64,000 bases of DNA from Larix kaempferi (lineage: Eukaryota > Streptophyta > Pinopsida > Pinales > Pinaceae), in contig BSBM01000865.1 in NCBI GenBank assembly GCA_027924585.1, positions 5,383,001 through 5,447,000 on the forward strand, written 5' to 3'. The notes below the pieces were generated by a model. The model was not told the DNA's origin and did no database searches. It saw only the letters and a list, made by a program, of their open reading frames with translations. Each line of letters begins with the position of its first letter. Position 1 is the stretch's first letter. Shown one piece after another: positions 48,556-58,277 of the stretch. The translations under genes and the position numbers were made by a program.

Positions 48556-50025
48556 ATGAAGAATGATGTTTGGGATGTGGTCCCAAGACCAGAAGGGAAT
48601 TCTGTTGTGACTTCCAAGTGGATCTACAAGATCAAGCATGTTGCAGGTGGTAGCATAGAGAAATACAAGGCAAGGTTTGTGGCTTGTGGCTTCTCCCAGA
48701 AAGAAGAGATAGATTATGAAGAGACTTTTGCACCTGTAGCCAGATACATTTCCATCAGAATAGTACTTGCTTTGGCTGCAGTGATGAAGTGGAAGATACA
48801 CCAGATGGATTTCAAGACAGCTTTCTTGAATGGTGTAGTTGAAGAGGAAGTGTATGTGGAGCAGCCACTCGGATTTGAGACATATGACAGGGATTCACAT
48901 GTGTGCAAATTAAAGAAAGCCTTGTATGGTTTCAAACAAGCACCCAGGATATGGTACGACATGATAGACAGCTTCCTGACCAATTTGGGCTTTACCAAGA
49001 GTAAATCAGATTCCAACCTTTACTACAAGGTTGAGGAAGGCAATCCAGTGATACTCCTACTGTATGTAGATGACCTGTTTGTGAAAGGTGAGATTAGGTT
49101 GATTACTGATACGAAGAAGAATCTTGCTACCGAGTTCGAGATGAAGGACTTGGGTATGATGCATTACTTTCTCGGTATGGAGGTGTGGCAGAGTGTAGAT
49201 GGAATCTTCCTTAAACAAGGGAAGTGTGTAGTAGAGATATTGAAGCAGTTCGGGATGATGGAATGCAAGGCCATGACCACACCTATGGCATCGAACCTGA
49301 AGATATTGTGTGATGCTTCATCAGAGTCGGTTAATGCCACAATGTATCATCAGATGATTGGGTCCTTGATGTACCTAACGAACACAAGACCAGATATTTG
49401 TTTTGCTGTGAACACCTTGAGCCAGTTTTTTATGGATCCTAGACATGTTCACTTGATTGCTGTAAAGCATATTCTGAGGTACCTAAATGGTACTGTTGAT
49501 TATGGGCTCAAGTATGATGCGAATCAAAAATTTAACCTGGAGGGTTATGTTGATTCAGATTGGGTAGGTAGTGCTGCAAATAGGAAGAGCACTTCGAGGT
49601 GTTGCTTCAGTATGGGATCAGGTGTGATCTCTTGGTTTAGCAGGAAGCAATCCTGCGTAGCACTGAGTAAAGCCAAAGCAGAGTATGCCGCAGCTTGTTC
49701 GGCTAGTTGTGAGGCAGTATGGCTAAGGAAGCTACTGTCTGATTTATTTGATCTCCAGTTGGATGCTACTTGTATCTATTGTGACAAACATAGTTGTGTG
49801 AAGTTGTCAGAGAACTCAGTGTTCCATGAAAAGTCGAAGCACATCGATATCAAATATCACTATATCAGAGATATGGTGCAAAGAGGAGCAGTGAAGCTCC
49901 TGTATGTTGCAATGGATGAGCAGATTGGAGATGTGTTGACCAAACCACTAGCCAGAGTGAAGTTCAAGTACTTCAGAGATAGTCTTGGTGTTCTTCATAT
50001 AGAAGATACTTCTAGGAGGAAGTGA
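48556..50025 (+). CDS. Copia-1 reverse transcriptase-RNase H, intact frame
   Basis: A 489-codon uninterrupted frame. RT covers residues about 10-255: WIYKIKH, DFKTAFLNG, KKALYGFKQAPR and the active site LLYVDDLFV. RNase H covers about 340-480, with acidic residues in YVDSDWVG, KAEYAAA and IYCDKHS, and the Copia hallmark KHIDIKYHYIRD. The ATG is internal compared with a normal Copia polyprotein, since the frame is preceded by a TAA and a small insertion. The missing gag, protease and integrase mean it cannot act alone, yet both catalytic centres are preserved. Confidence 0.93.
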   Translation: MKNDVWDVVPRPEGNSVVTSKWIYKIKHVAGGSIEKYKARFVACGFSQKEEIDYEETFAPVARYISIRIVLALAAVMKWKIHQMDFKTAFLNGVVEEEVYVEQPLGFETYDRDSHVCKLKKALYGFKQAPRIWYDMIDSFLTNLGFTKSKSDSNLYYKVEEGNPVILLLYVDDLFVKGEIRLITDTKKNLATEFEMKDLGMMHYFLGMEVWQSVDGIFLKQGKCVVEILKQFGMMECKAMTTPMASNLKILCDASSESVNATMYHQMIGSLMYLTNTRPDICFAVNTLSQFFMDPRHVHLIAVKHILRYLNGTVDYGLKYDANQKFNLEGYVDSDWVGSAANRKSTSRCCFSMGSGVISWFSRKQSCVALSKAKAEYAAACSASCEAVWLRKLLSDLFDLQLDATCIYCDKHSCVKLSENSVFHEKSKHIDIKYHYIRDMVQRGAVKLLYVAMDEQIGDVLTKPLARVKFKYFRDSLGVLHIEDTSRRK

Positions 50026-50099
50026 TGGGACACATTTGTAGGAGCCATTCCAAGCATGGTGGTAGGAGGATCCTTCCCATGGCTGTGGATGTAAGTGCT

Positions 50100-50420
50100 A
50101 TGTGATGAGCGTCAGGATGATGCTTCGGATGATGCTATGTATGATGATGATCAGGATGATCATATGTGATGAGCATTAGGACGGTGCTCTAGATGATATG
50201 CATCATGATGATGCTATGATGATGATCGGGATGATCATGTGATAATGATATGCATCAGGCGATGCTATGATGATGATCATGATGATCATGTGATGATGAT
50301 GTGCATCGGGATGATGCACTGTATGATGATCAGTATTATCATGAGCATCAAGATGATGCTTCATGCGAGGATGATTAGGTTGATCATGAGTATCAGGGTG
50401 ATACTTCGAGGCTGTGGATA
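50100..50420 (+). repeat. GATGAT-rich minisatellite in Copia-1
   Basis: Degenerate units built from GATGATGATCAGGATGATC, ATGTGATGATGAT and GCATCAGGATGATGCT repeat over about 320 bp downstream of the pol stop. Confidence 0.85.
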
Positions 50421-50454
50421 TGTGGCAGGTTGTGCAGTAGCATGTAATAGCTCC

Positions 50455-51125
50455 CTCGGAGATCCGATAGGTTGAGTAGTAAGCTCGTAATCAGTCCTGG
50501 GATGCTCTTTCGAGGTTTTGCAAGGGAGGCATGTAATCAGTCCTGAAGATCAGATAGGTTGTGCTAGGCATGTAAAAGTACTGGGATTCTCTTTAGAGAT
50601 CTTGCCGGTCGTCCTAGGCACATAAACATTCCTGGGATGCTCTTTTAAGGTTTTTCCTGTTCACATGTCATTAGTCCTAGAGATCCGATAGGTTGTGCTA
50701 GGAACGTAAAAGTCCTGGGATGCTCTTTAGATATCTTATCGGTCGTTCTATGCACATAAACGTTCCTAGGATTCTCTTTAAAGGTTTTGTGAAGTTCACA
50801 TGTAATCAGTCCTGGAGATCCAGTAGGTTGAGCAGTAAGCTCGTAATCAATCCTGGGAGGCTCTTTAGAGATCTTGTCGGTCATGCTAGGCACATAAACG
50901 TTCTTGGGATGCTCTTTGAATTTTTTGTGAAGGATGCATGTAATCAGTCCTGGGAGATCTTGCCAGTCGTGCTAAAGCACATAAAGGATCCTGGGATGCT
51001 CTTGTCAGGTTTTACAGATACTGCATGTAATCAGTCCTGGGAGATCTTGTCGATCGTGCTTAGGAACATAAAGGATCCTGGGATGCTCTTGTCAGGTTTT
51101 GCAGTGGCACATAATCAGTCCTAAG
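50455..51125 (+). repeat. Higher-order tandem repeat in Copia-1 3' leader
   Basis: Units of about 100-125 bp share CCTGGGATGCTCTT, GAGATCTTG(T/C)CGGTCGT, AGGCACATAAACGTTC and CATGTAATCAGTCCTGG, recurring six or seven times in order with variation. The array lies between the pol stop and the 3' LTR. Confidence 0.88.
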
Positions 51126-51393
51126 ATTCCACCTCTATTAGGCCGCTCACAGAGATGATGAAGACCTACAGGAGGCTAGGCCAACATCCAGCATGAAAAA
51201 GGGTTGGCTCTGTAGAACTTCCTATGACAAGAAGAATTGAGAGATAGCACCAGTGATCCAAATGAAGAGTACAGCAGCAGTGATGATGATGCTCTGTGAT
51301 CCAGTGACGATGATCCAACTCCAGTATTGAAGACTTGTGCTTATATGTATTGATGACCTGTGTCAAGAGAATACCTTCCTAGTTAAGAGGGAG

Positions 51394-51984
51394 TGTTGAT
51401 GTATTTGTAACTTCGGAATATATTCACTTGTATATTGTATGTATTACATTTGTACTTTATTGTATCCCCAACGGAGATGTATTATTCCTCTAGTTGGAAG
51501 TGTCGTAACTTCTATTTGATGGGTTATTAGACCACCTTAGAGGGGTAGGCCCAGTGTGGTTTAAAGGGTTATTAGACCACCCTAGTGGGGTCGGCCCAGT
51601 GACATGTGGATGGGTTATTAGGCTTCCTTAGGAAGTTGGCCCAGTTAGGGTTAAAGGCAAGTCAAGTCATTGTATAAATAGAGAGTGTGACTCTCTAATT
51701 CTATTCATTCACTCACTCATCCAAAATCACATAGTTGAGAGAGAGGAGTGTGCACAAGTGGAGGAGGAATAGTTGTTGGAGACATCTTTTTTGGGGGTTT
51801 GATCTTTGTGATCTTTGTATTGGTGCTCATTCTATCTCTGAGGAATTTGCGGGGTTTTTCACCTTCTTGGTTTTCCCCGGTGAAATGCTTTGTGTCTCTT
51901 GTCTCTTGTGTTTGATATGTTGTACATGTTGTTCTCTCAGTTAAGATCCTATATCATATTGAATTAAATGATGAAAAACTAACA
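51394..51984 (+). repeat. 3' LTR of Copia-1
   Basis: 591 bp, with the same ends as the 5' LTR. It has one AAGTGTCG unit in place of three, and several substitutions compared with the 5' copy. Confidence 0.93.
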
Positions 51985-51989
51985 CTTCT

Positions 51990-52474
51990 ATCCTTGGGCC
52001 TTTTCTCTCTAAGGAATCTGATATATCAGTTGCATATAATTGACAACCTTTATTGTAAAACTTTCTTAATTGTAAGGAAGAAACCTGCCTTACCAAAACT
52101 TGATTGGGAATTCATTTTACCAATATTGGCCTTCCCTCTTCATCAATGCATTCCAAAACCTTTTCATAACAATCTACCTTGGCTCTGTGTCTTTCCAACG
52201 AATCCATAGCAATAAGGGTGTCATAGGATCCTAATGGTTGGAAATTTAAATTTACCTTCGTGAGAAGCTCATTCAACTTTAGGGGGCATTCCATCACTAC
52301 TTCACTCACTTTTCCTTTTGTTCTTGTGGCTAATTGAACTAACCACGACTTAATATGATTCATTTTTCCAAGAGAACGACTTTCAGCCACTTTTGGAGAA
52401 ACATAAATATGAGTAGATCCCGGATCAATCAAAACAGAAATAGATTGCTTAGCAATCTTACCTTCAACTTCCAC
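51990..52474 (-). pseudogene. Gypsy aspartic protease segment
   Basis: A minus-strand frame with the retropepsin active site as LIDPGSTHIYVS (DPGS in place of the usual DSG/DTGA) and ALIDAMDSLERH-like downstream residues (IAMDSLERHRAKVDC). A stop at 52,112 is followed by a shifted but homologous continuation to 51,990 (SDSLERKGPRIE), which abuts the Copia-1 target site. Confidence 0.85.
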
Positions 52475-53695
52475 TACTATTGATTGATGGTTTGCTTAAT
52501 GATTATCCAATGCTACATACATTTGGGGAGTTTCTCTTGCCATATCCTCCACTCTAACTACTGCTTCTAAGTTACGCAAACCTTGAGGGTTATTTATCTG
52601 ATGTAGAGAGTCTTTAAGCATCTGTTTCTCTCCACATACCCAATACTGAAGCAGTCCTTTTGGCTCTTTTCTGTTGCTACTATTGGCTTAGTTCCAATTC
52701 ATGCTTGTTGACCTTGTTGGAAATTTCATGGCTGATTTTTAAATGGAGGCTTAAATCCATTCTCCTTTGGTCAAATATTCCTTTTGGCTTTCCCTTCCAT
52801 GCTGGATGAACCTATGATTTTCCTTTGCTCTGCTCATAGCAATGCATCACCATCCTAATGTCTTCATCAAGAGTTGTTGGGTTAAAAAACTCAATCCTAT
52901 ATCTGAAATTTTGGGGTAGACTTCCAAGGAAGCATTGGATTTTTACTCTTTTATCTTTGATGTAATCTACATACCTCAATAGTTCCAAAAACTTATGGAC
53001 ATGTTCTTCCATAGATTTATGTACCAATTTTAGCTCATTGAACTCCTTCCTCTTGTTATCATAATATCTAGCACATAGGTATTTCTCCTTGAAATACTTC
53101 TTAAATTGCTCCCAGCCGACCCTTCATTCCTTGATTCCTTTTACTTGTATGAGGTGCTCCCACCAAATTGCAGCTTGGCCATTTAGATTGTAAATAGAAA
53201 TTCTAGCCTTTTCATTTCTTGTGTAATCATGAATTCTAAAATACTTCTTTATCCCAAGAAACCATGCTCCCGATTCTTGACATGTCTTACTTTCTCCATC
53301 AAATGTGGGAGGCCTTTCCTTTCTAAATTCCCCTTGTGGAATCCTTTTAAAATCCCTTCTTCTGCAAACCTGTTGGAAGTACACCTTGGAATACTTTGGG
53401 AACTTTGAGAATCACATGACGTACTGGAAGAAGATCTTGGCGAAGATATATTACGTTCCCCTCTCAGGGAACAATTTCTTGGACTTGGAGTCCTCTTTCT
53501 ATTGCGACTTCTAGAGCAACTCTATGCACTTTTTCTTTCTTGAAAAACTTTTCTTGGATTAGATCCAAGATGAGTTATTTGCTGAATATCAATGATTCTT
53601 TGAATGATAGCAACATTAATCTGGTTCTTCTCTTCTTGAGCTTTGATCAATCTCTCATTGAAACTTCTAATTGTTTCAACCAAATTTTGAGGAGT
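52475..53695 (-). pseudogene. Gypsy gag segment
   Basis: Minus-strand gag of the interrupted chromovirus. 53,384-53,124 has the retrotransposon capsid start (PPTFDGES, ARISIYNLNGQAAIWWEHL). 53,027-52,812 continues it (LLRYVDYIKD, FLGSLPQNFRYRIEF, DEDIRMVMHCYEQ). A decayed zinc-knuckle region lies at about 52,700-52,560. The stretch 53,695-53,520 reads as a helical gag N-terminus (LVETIRSFNERL, QEEKNQINVA). Frame breaks separate the pieces. It is truncated at 53,695 by the start of CACTA-2. Confidence 0.85.
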
Positions 53696-54083
53696 CACTA
53701 GTACAAAATGAGGAATTAATGACTAAAAAAATGACTAAAATTTGACTATAAACGACTATTCTGAGTCGGTGACTAATAGTATTTGATTTCCACTATCTTA
53801 TAGCTAGTCGTATTTCACTAGTCATTAATTGGTTGACCTATTAGTCATTGATTTAGTCATTGATAGTCACTGATTCATTCATTGATTTAGTCACTGATTT
53901 AGTCATTGATAGTCACTGATTTAATGACCAAATATACTACTAAATAAACTACTAGATGATAACATATTAATGACTAAGATAAATACGACTAAACGTTAGT
54001 CATGCTATAAGATACTGGAAATTAGCTACTAATAGTTGTATATATGTGAATTTAGTCATTTTCTTAGTCACTAATTTATGATA
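53696..54083. repeat. Terminal foldback of CACTA-2
   Basis: The left half is repeated inverted in the right half: GATTTCCACTATCTTATAGC near 53,800 pairs with GCTATAAGATACTGGAAAT near 54,005, and the outer AATGACTAAAAAAATGACTA pairs with TTAGTCATTTTCTTAGTCAC near 54,050. The foldback ends exactly where the tRNA-like sequence begins. Confidence 0.75.
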
Positions 54084-54155
54084 GGGTACGGAGGAATCGA
54101 ACCACCAATCTCCTGCCTATAATTAGGTAGGTGCTCTACCATTGAGCTAGCACCC
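54084..54155 (-). tRNA. tRNA-like sequence next to CACTA-2 foldback
   Basis: On the minus strand, 72 nt: acceptor GGGTGC pairs with GTACCC (one G-T), the D arm is intact (GCTC/GAGC) with A box TAGCTCAATGG, and the B box GGTTCGATTCC is perfect, with one mismatch in the T stem. The anticodon arm has extra bases (CCTACCTAATTATAGGCAGG), so the anticodon is unclear. It is about 85% like the copy in CACTA-1, including the outer bases, whereas the foldbacks between terminus and tRNA are much more diverged. No T4 terminator immediately follows. Confidence 0.65.
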
Positions 54156-54470
54156 TTTAAGAAGTTGTTATTGCTTGAAAATGATGATATTCAAACAAAT
54201 TTTGTATCATTCAAGCATACAAAATAATTATTACCAAGTTACTATAGATCCATAATGGATTACCTTGTACTAGTCCTTCAAGACTATCGATTCCAGACAC
54301 TGTAACCATATCCTTGTCTCTATTTTCATATGTAAAACTTATGTTTAATGGTAAAAAAACATGAGGAAAACAAAATATTTAGTGAATTAAGGGGAAAATA
54401 CAATTCTGTCACAACCTGGGTCAAGAAAACAATCCCACAAAATATTAGGAAAAGGCAACACATATCAATT
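54156..54470. other. CACTA-2 interior, nothing recognised
   Basis: About 315 bp of AT-rich DNA between the tRNA-like sequence and the first Copia LTR. It does not obviously match the DNA after the tRNA-like copy in CACTA-1. Confidence 0.4.
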
Positions 54471-55142
54471 TGTAAAATTAGTCACAGCAGATCTATTGAA
54501 CAAGTAAATCAATCACAATGATGTAAAACAAATTAGAGTAAAAACAGTGCAAGAGAGTTGCATCAGTGCTCTATAACTCAGAATATTAGAATTACAATAC
54601 AATACTGTCACAATGAGTGAGCAATTCGAATTAGCCAAGGAGGTCATTCGAATATACCACATGGAATAGCTTGCATCCAACTAGGAGTCATCATCATCAA
54701 TCATTGGTGGTCATCAATGCACAAGTAACTGTCATCCAGGTGTCAAACTGAGTCTAACTGAGTGTAATAAGTCTAATTGATGGATATGGAACTAATGTAG
54801 GGAAGGAGGCTTAGTGGAGGGCGCATGAGGAGCTAATTGGAGTTAGAATAGGCAATCTAGTCTCACTGGAAGTCCATCGGAGTGATAACAGCAGTAAGGA
54901 GTCAGAGGAAAGACAACTAGCTAACTCAAGTGAACTGGAGTGGTACGTGAGAAACGGTGCCCCTCTCAAGTGGTAGGTGCATGTTGGGCGCACTAAGAAC
55001 TAGGAGGGATAAAACTGAGTGGAACAAAGCTCCCGGGTGCTGGCAGACTAGGGACTAGGTGCTGGAGGCATCAAACTGGTGACTGGGTTGCATGCGGATG
55101 CATGCATGCAAAGTACATACTGAATGATGAGATATCCTAACA
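54471..55142 (-). repeat. Copia array LTR A
   Basis: 672 bp; plus-strand ends TGTAAAATTAG and ATCCTAACA. Close to LTRs B and C but with more small indels. It is the leftmost (3'-most) LTR of the array. Confidence 0.9.
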
Positions 55143-55727
55143 ACCCCCCTCAAGCTATACTATGATGTAAAAAATAAAGTGTAGAGCCCTAGTTATTAAG
55201 ACCAAAGGTCACCCCAATACAATAATCCAAAAATGCTGAAAATAAGCTAAGTGAGGAAAGAGGGAAAACCCATTGGGAAGAAATCCCCTCCTCAAGCCAA
55301 ACATAAAATGGATCTAATTTGTCTCCACCATGATGGAACTCACCCCTAACAGTGAACGGAGGTAAGAGAACTTCTTCTCAGTGACGCTATTGGTGAATAT
55401 GTCTGCAATTTGCTCATCAGTAGGGCAATATTGCAGAATGATGGTGAGATCATGCACAAGCTCTCGGATGTACTGCATGTGAATCTCAATGTGCTTGGTC
55501 CTCTTCCACTGAACTAGATATGTGGATATCTAAATAGCACTTTGATTGTCACAAAATATGACAGTCGAAGTAGTGCTACGAAAATCAAACTCGGAAAGAA
55601 TACCCTGCAACCAGACTACCTGAATGCAGGAATTGACTGCCCCTCGATACTCTACCTCTGCTGAAGAAAGTGCAATGGCTGCCTACTTTTTGCTTGACCA
55701 TCAAATAGGGCCATGGCTCTGATGCCA
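55143..55727 (-). pseudogene. Deleted Copia interior (RNase H end joined to PBS)
   Basis: It holds the polypurine tract and the RNase H C-terminus (matching 56,414-56,980), then jumps directly to the primer-binding site (GCTCTGATGCCA on the plus strand, 55,716-55,727). The junction lies in GCCATGG (55,710-55,716), which is present at both breakpoints in the undeleted copy. The deletion removed gag through RT, nearly 4.1 kb. Confidence 0.85.
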
Positions 55728-56413
55728 TGTAAAATTAGTCACAACAGATCTATTGAACAAGTAAATCAATCACAATGAATATGTAAAACAAATTGGAGTA
55801 AAAAATGTGCAAGAGAGATGCATCAATGCTCTATAACTCAGAATAATAGAATTACAATACAATTTTATCACAATGAGTGAGAAATTTGAATTATCCAAGG
55901 AGGTCATTCGAATATACTGCATGGAATAGCTTGGCTCCAACTAGGAGTCCTCATCATCAACCAGTGGTGGTCATCAATGCACAAGTAACTGTCATCCAGG
56001 TGTCAAACTAAGTCTAACTGAGTGTAATAAGTGTAACTGATGGATATGGCACTAATGTAGGGAAGGAGGTTTAGTGGAGGGTGCATGAGGATCTAACTGG
56101 AGTCAGAATAGTTAGTTTAGTCTCACTGGAGGTCCATTAGAGTGATAACAACAGTTACGAGTTAGTCTAGCCTAAAATCAAGGAAAGACAACTAGCCAAC
56201 TAAAGTGAACTAGAGTGGTAGGTGAGAAAACGCACCCCTCTCAAGTGGTAGGTGTATGCTGGGCGCACTAAGCACTAGGAGGGCTAAAACTAAGTGGAAG
56301 GAAGCTCCCGAGTGTTGGAAGACTAGGGACTAGGCGCTGGAGGCATCAAACTGGTGACTGGGCTGCATGCGGATGCATGCAAAGTACATACTGAATGATG
56401 ATATATCCTAACA
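55728..56413 (-). repeat. Copia array LTR B
   Basis: 686 bp, the same length as LTR C. It serves as 3' LTR of the full unit and 5' LTR of the deleted unit. Confidence 0.92.
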
Positions 56414-56609
56414 CCCCCCTCAAGCTATACTATGATGTAAAAAATAAAATGTAGGGCCCTGGTTACTGAGACCAAAGGTCACCCCAATACAATAATCCAA
56501 AAATGCTTAAAATAAGCTAAGTGAGGAAAGAGGGAAAACCCAATGGGAAGATAGCCCCCCCTCAAGCTAAACATAAAATGGCTCTAATCTATCTCCACCA
56601 TGATGGAAC

Positions 56610-56980
56610 TCACCCCAACAGTGAACGGAGGTAAGAGAACTTCTTATCAGTGACACTCTTGGTGAAGATGTCTGCAATTTGCTCATCAGTAGGGCAATAT
56701 TGTAGAATGATGGTGCGATCATGCACAAGCTCTTGGATGTAGTGCATGTGAATCTCAATGTGATTGGTCCTCTGCCACTGAACTAGATTTGTGGAGATCT
56801 GAATAGCACTTTGATTGTCACAAAATATGACAGTCGAAGTAGTGCTACCAAGATCAAACTCAGAAAGAATACCCTGCAACTAAACTGTCTGAATGCAGGC
56901 ATCGACTACCCCTCGATACTCTGCATCTGCTGAAGAAAGTGAAATGGCTTCCTACTTTTTGCTTGACCATCAAATAGGGC
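56610..56980 (-). pseudogene. Copia RNase H, full unit
   Basis: Minus-strand RNase H end: FCDNQSAIQIS (Asp of the active site) and HMHYIQELV in place of the usual HYHxIR, then DEQIADIFTKSV. The N-terminal half (through about 57,230) is broken by stops. Confidence 0.88.
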
Positions 56981-57236
56981 CATGGCCAATCATGAAAACA
57001 TATCCAGAAGTGGAATTCCGATCAATGATATCAACCGCCCAATCTGATTCAGTGAAACCAATGAAATCTAGCTCAGAATCTATAGCATAATGTATGCCAA
57101 AATGTCTCATACCTTGCACATATTAAAAGATCCCTTTGGATTCCCTCCAACGAATTTCATGGAGCTGCTGCATATGCCTTGATACAACACTCACGGCATA
57201 ATAAATATCAGGCCTTGAGTGTGTCAAGTAGAGTAG

Positions 57237-58067
57237 TTAAAAAATCAACTGTCGATACATAGTGTAATCTGCAAGCGGTGTAGAATTTCCCTCCTCAAGA
57301 CTGATTCCTGAGAGGAATGGAAATGAAGGTGCCTTACATTCTGCCATATTAAAATTTAATAGAAGGTATGAAGCATACATTTTCTGAGATAATGTGATCC
57401 CATCAAAATTTTGAGCTATCTCCAAGCCCAAAAATTGCTTCAGCAAGCACAAATCGCTCATGTCAAAAGCTAGATTTAAGGTAGTTTTTAGCTTGTTTAT
57501 TATAAGGAGAGTGCTACCAGTAATGAGAAGATCATCAACACAAAGAACAACAATGAGAAAAATACCTTTAACTTTTTGTAGATACACATTCGGATCATAT
57601 TTGCATCTTTTGAAATTCTGAGAAAGAAGGAAGGAATCCATCTTTGCACACCAAGCTCTTGGGGCATGTTTCAATCCATACAAAGATTTCTTCAATCTGC
57701 AAATTAATGATGGATCTGATATGTATCCTTCTAGATGCTTCATATATACTTCTTCATCAAGATCTCCATTTAGAAAATCACTCTTCACATCCATAAGGTG
57801 CACTTCCTAGTGCTTGGATGCGGAAATAGCCAAAACTAGGCAGATGGAATCCATCTTTGTAACCGGTGAAAAAGTCTTAGTGTAGTCCACTCCTTGGACT
57901 TGGGAGAATTTTTTTTCCACCAACCTAGATTTGTATTTGCTGATAGAGCCATCAGTAGCAACCTTCGTGTGGTAGACCAACTTACATTGGACTAATTTTC
58001 TTCCAAGTGGAAGAGAAACTAGCTCCCATGTATTGTTCTTTTGAAGAGAACTGTACTCTTCATCCAT
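57237..58067 (-). pseudogene. Copia reverse transcriptase, full unit
   Basis: Two frames, 58,067-57,807 (NTWELVSLP, SRLVEKKFSQVQGVDY, FSPVTKMDS) and 57,803-57,237 (DVKSDFLNGDLDEEVYM, KKSLYGLKHAPRAW, active site VVLCVDDLLITGS), are separated by a stop. The RT catalytic Asp pair is kept. Confidence 0.92.
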
Positions 58068-58277
58068 GGCGGTTTGCCATCTTGGGTGTCAGTGGGAATG
58101 ATAGTATGATTTGGGATCTGAACCAATCAACAAATAAAATTTCTCAGATAATAATGGATCAGAAAAAGAAAGAGCCATACCTGCTCTTTGAAAGTTTTCT
58201 CATGTTCTCCTTGGATCAGCAGTATTTCCAATGTTTGGAGCAGCAGATTGTAGAGTGTTTTGGGACCACTTTGGTAA

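Larger units (their letters stand above)
45159..51984 (+). mobile_element. Copia-1: LTR element with RT-RNase H only
   Basis: LTRs 45,159-45,791 and 51,394-51,984 start TGTTGATGTATTTG and end CTAACA. The PBS TGGTATCAGAGC follows the 5' LTR directly. The target copies CTTCG and CTTCT (45,154-45,158 and 51,985-51,989) match at 4 of 5 positions, and removing the element restores the Gypsy frame. The interior has about 2.7 kb with no gag, protease or integrase that I recognise, then an intact 489-codon RT-RNase H frame, then 1.37 kb of repeats. It is an internally rearranged, presumably non-autonomous Copia. Confidence 0.92.

Noticed and set aside
50455-51125. CRISPR-like repeat array
   Set aside because: The units are contiguous diverged tandem repeats without unique spacers, inside a Copia element of a plant genome.
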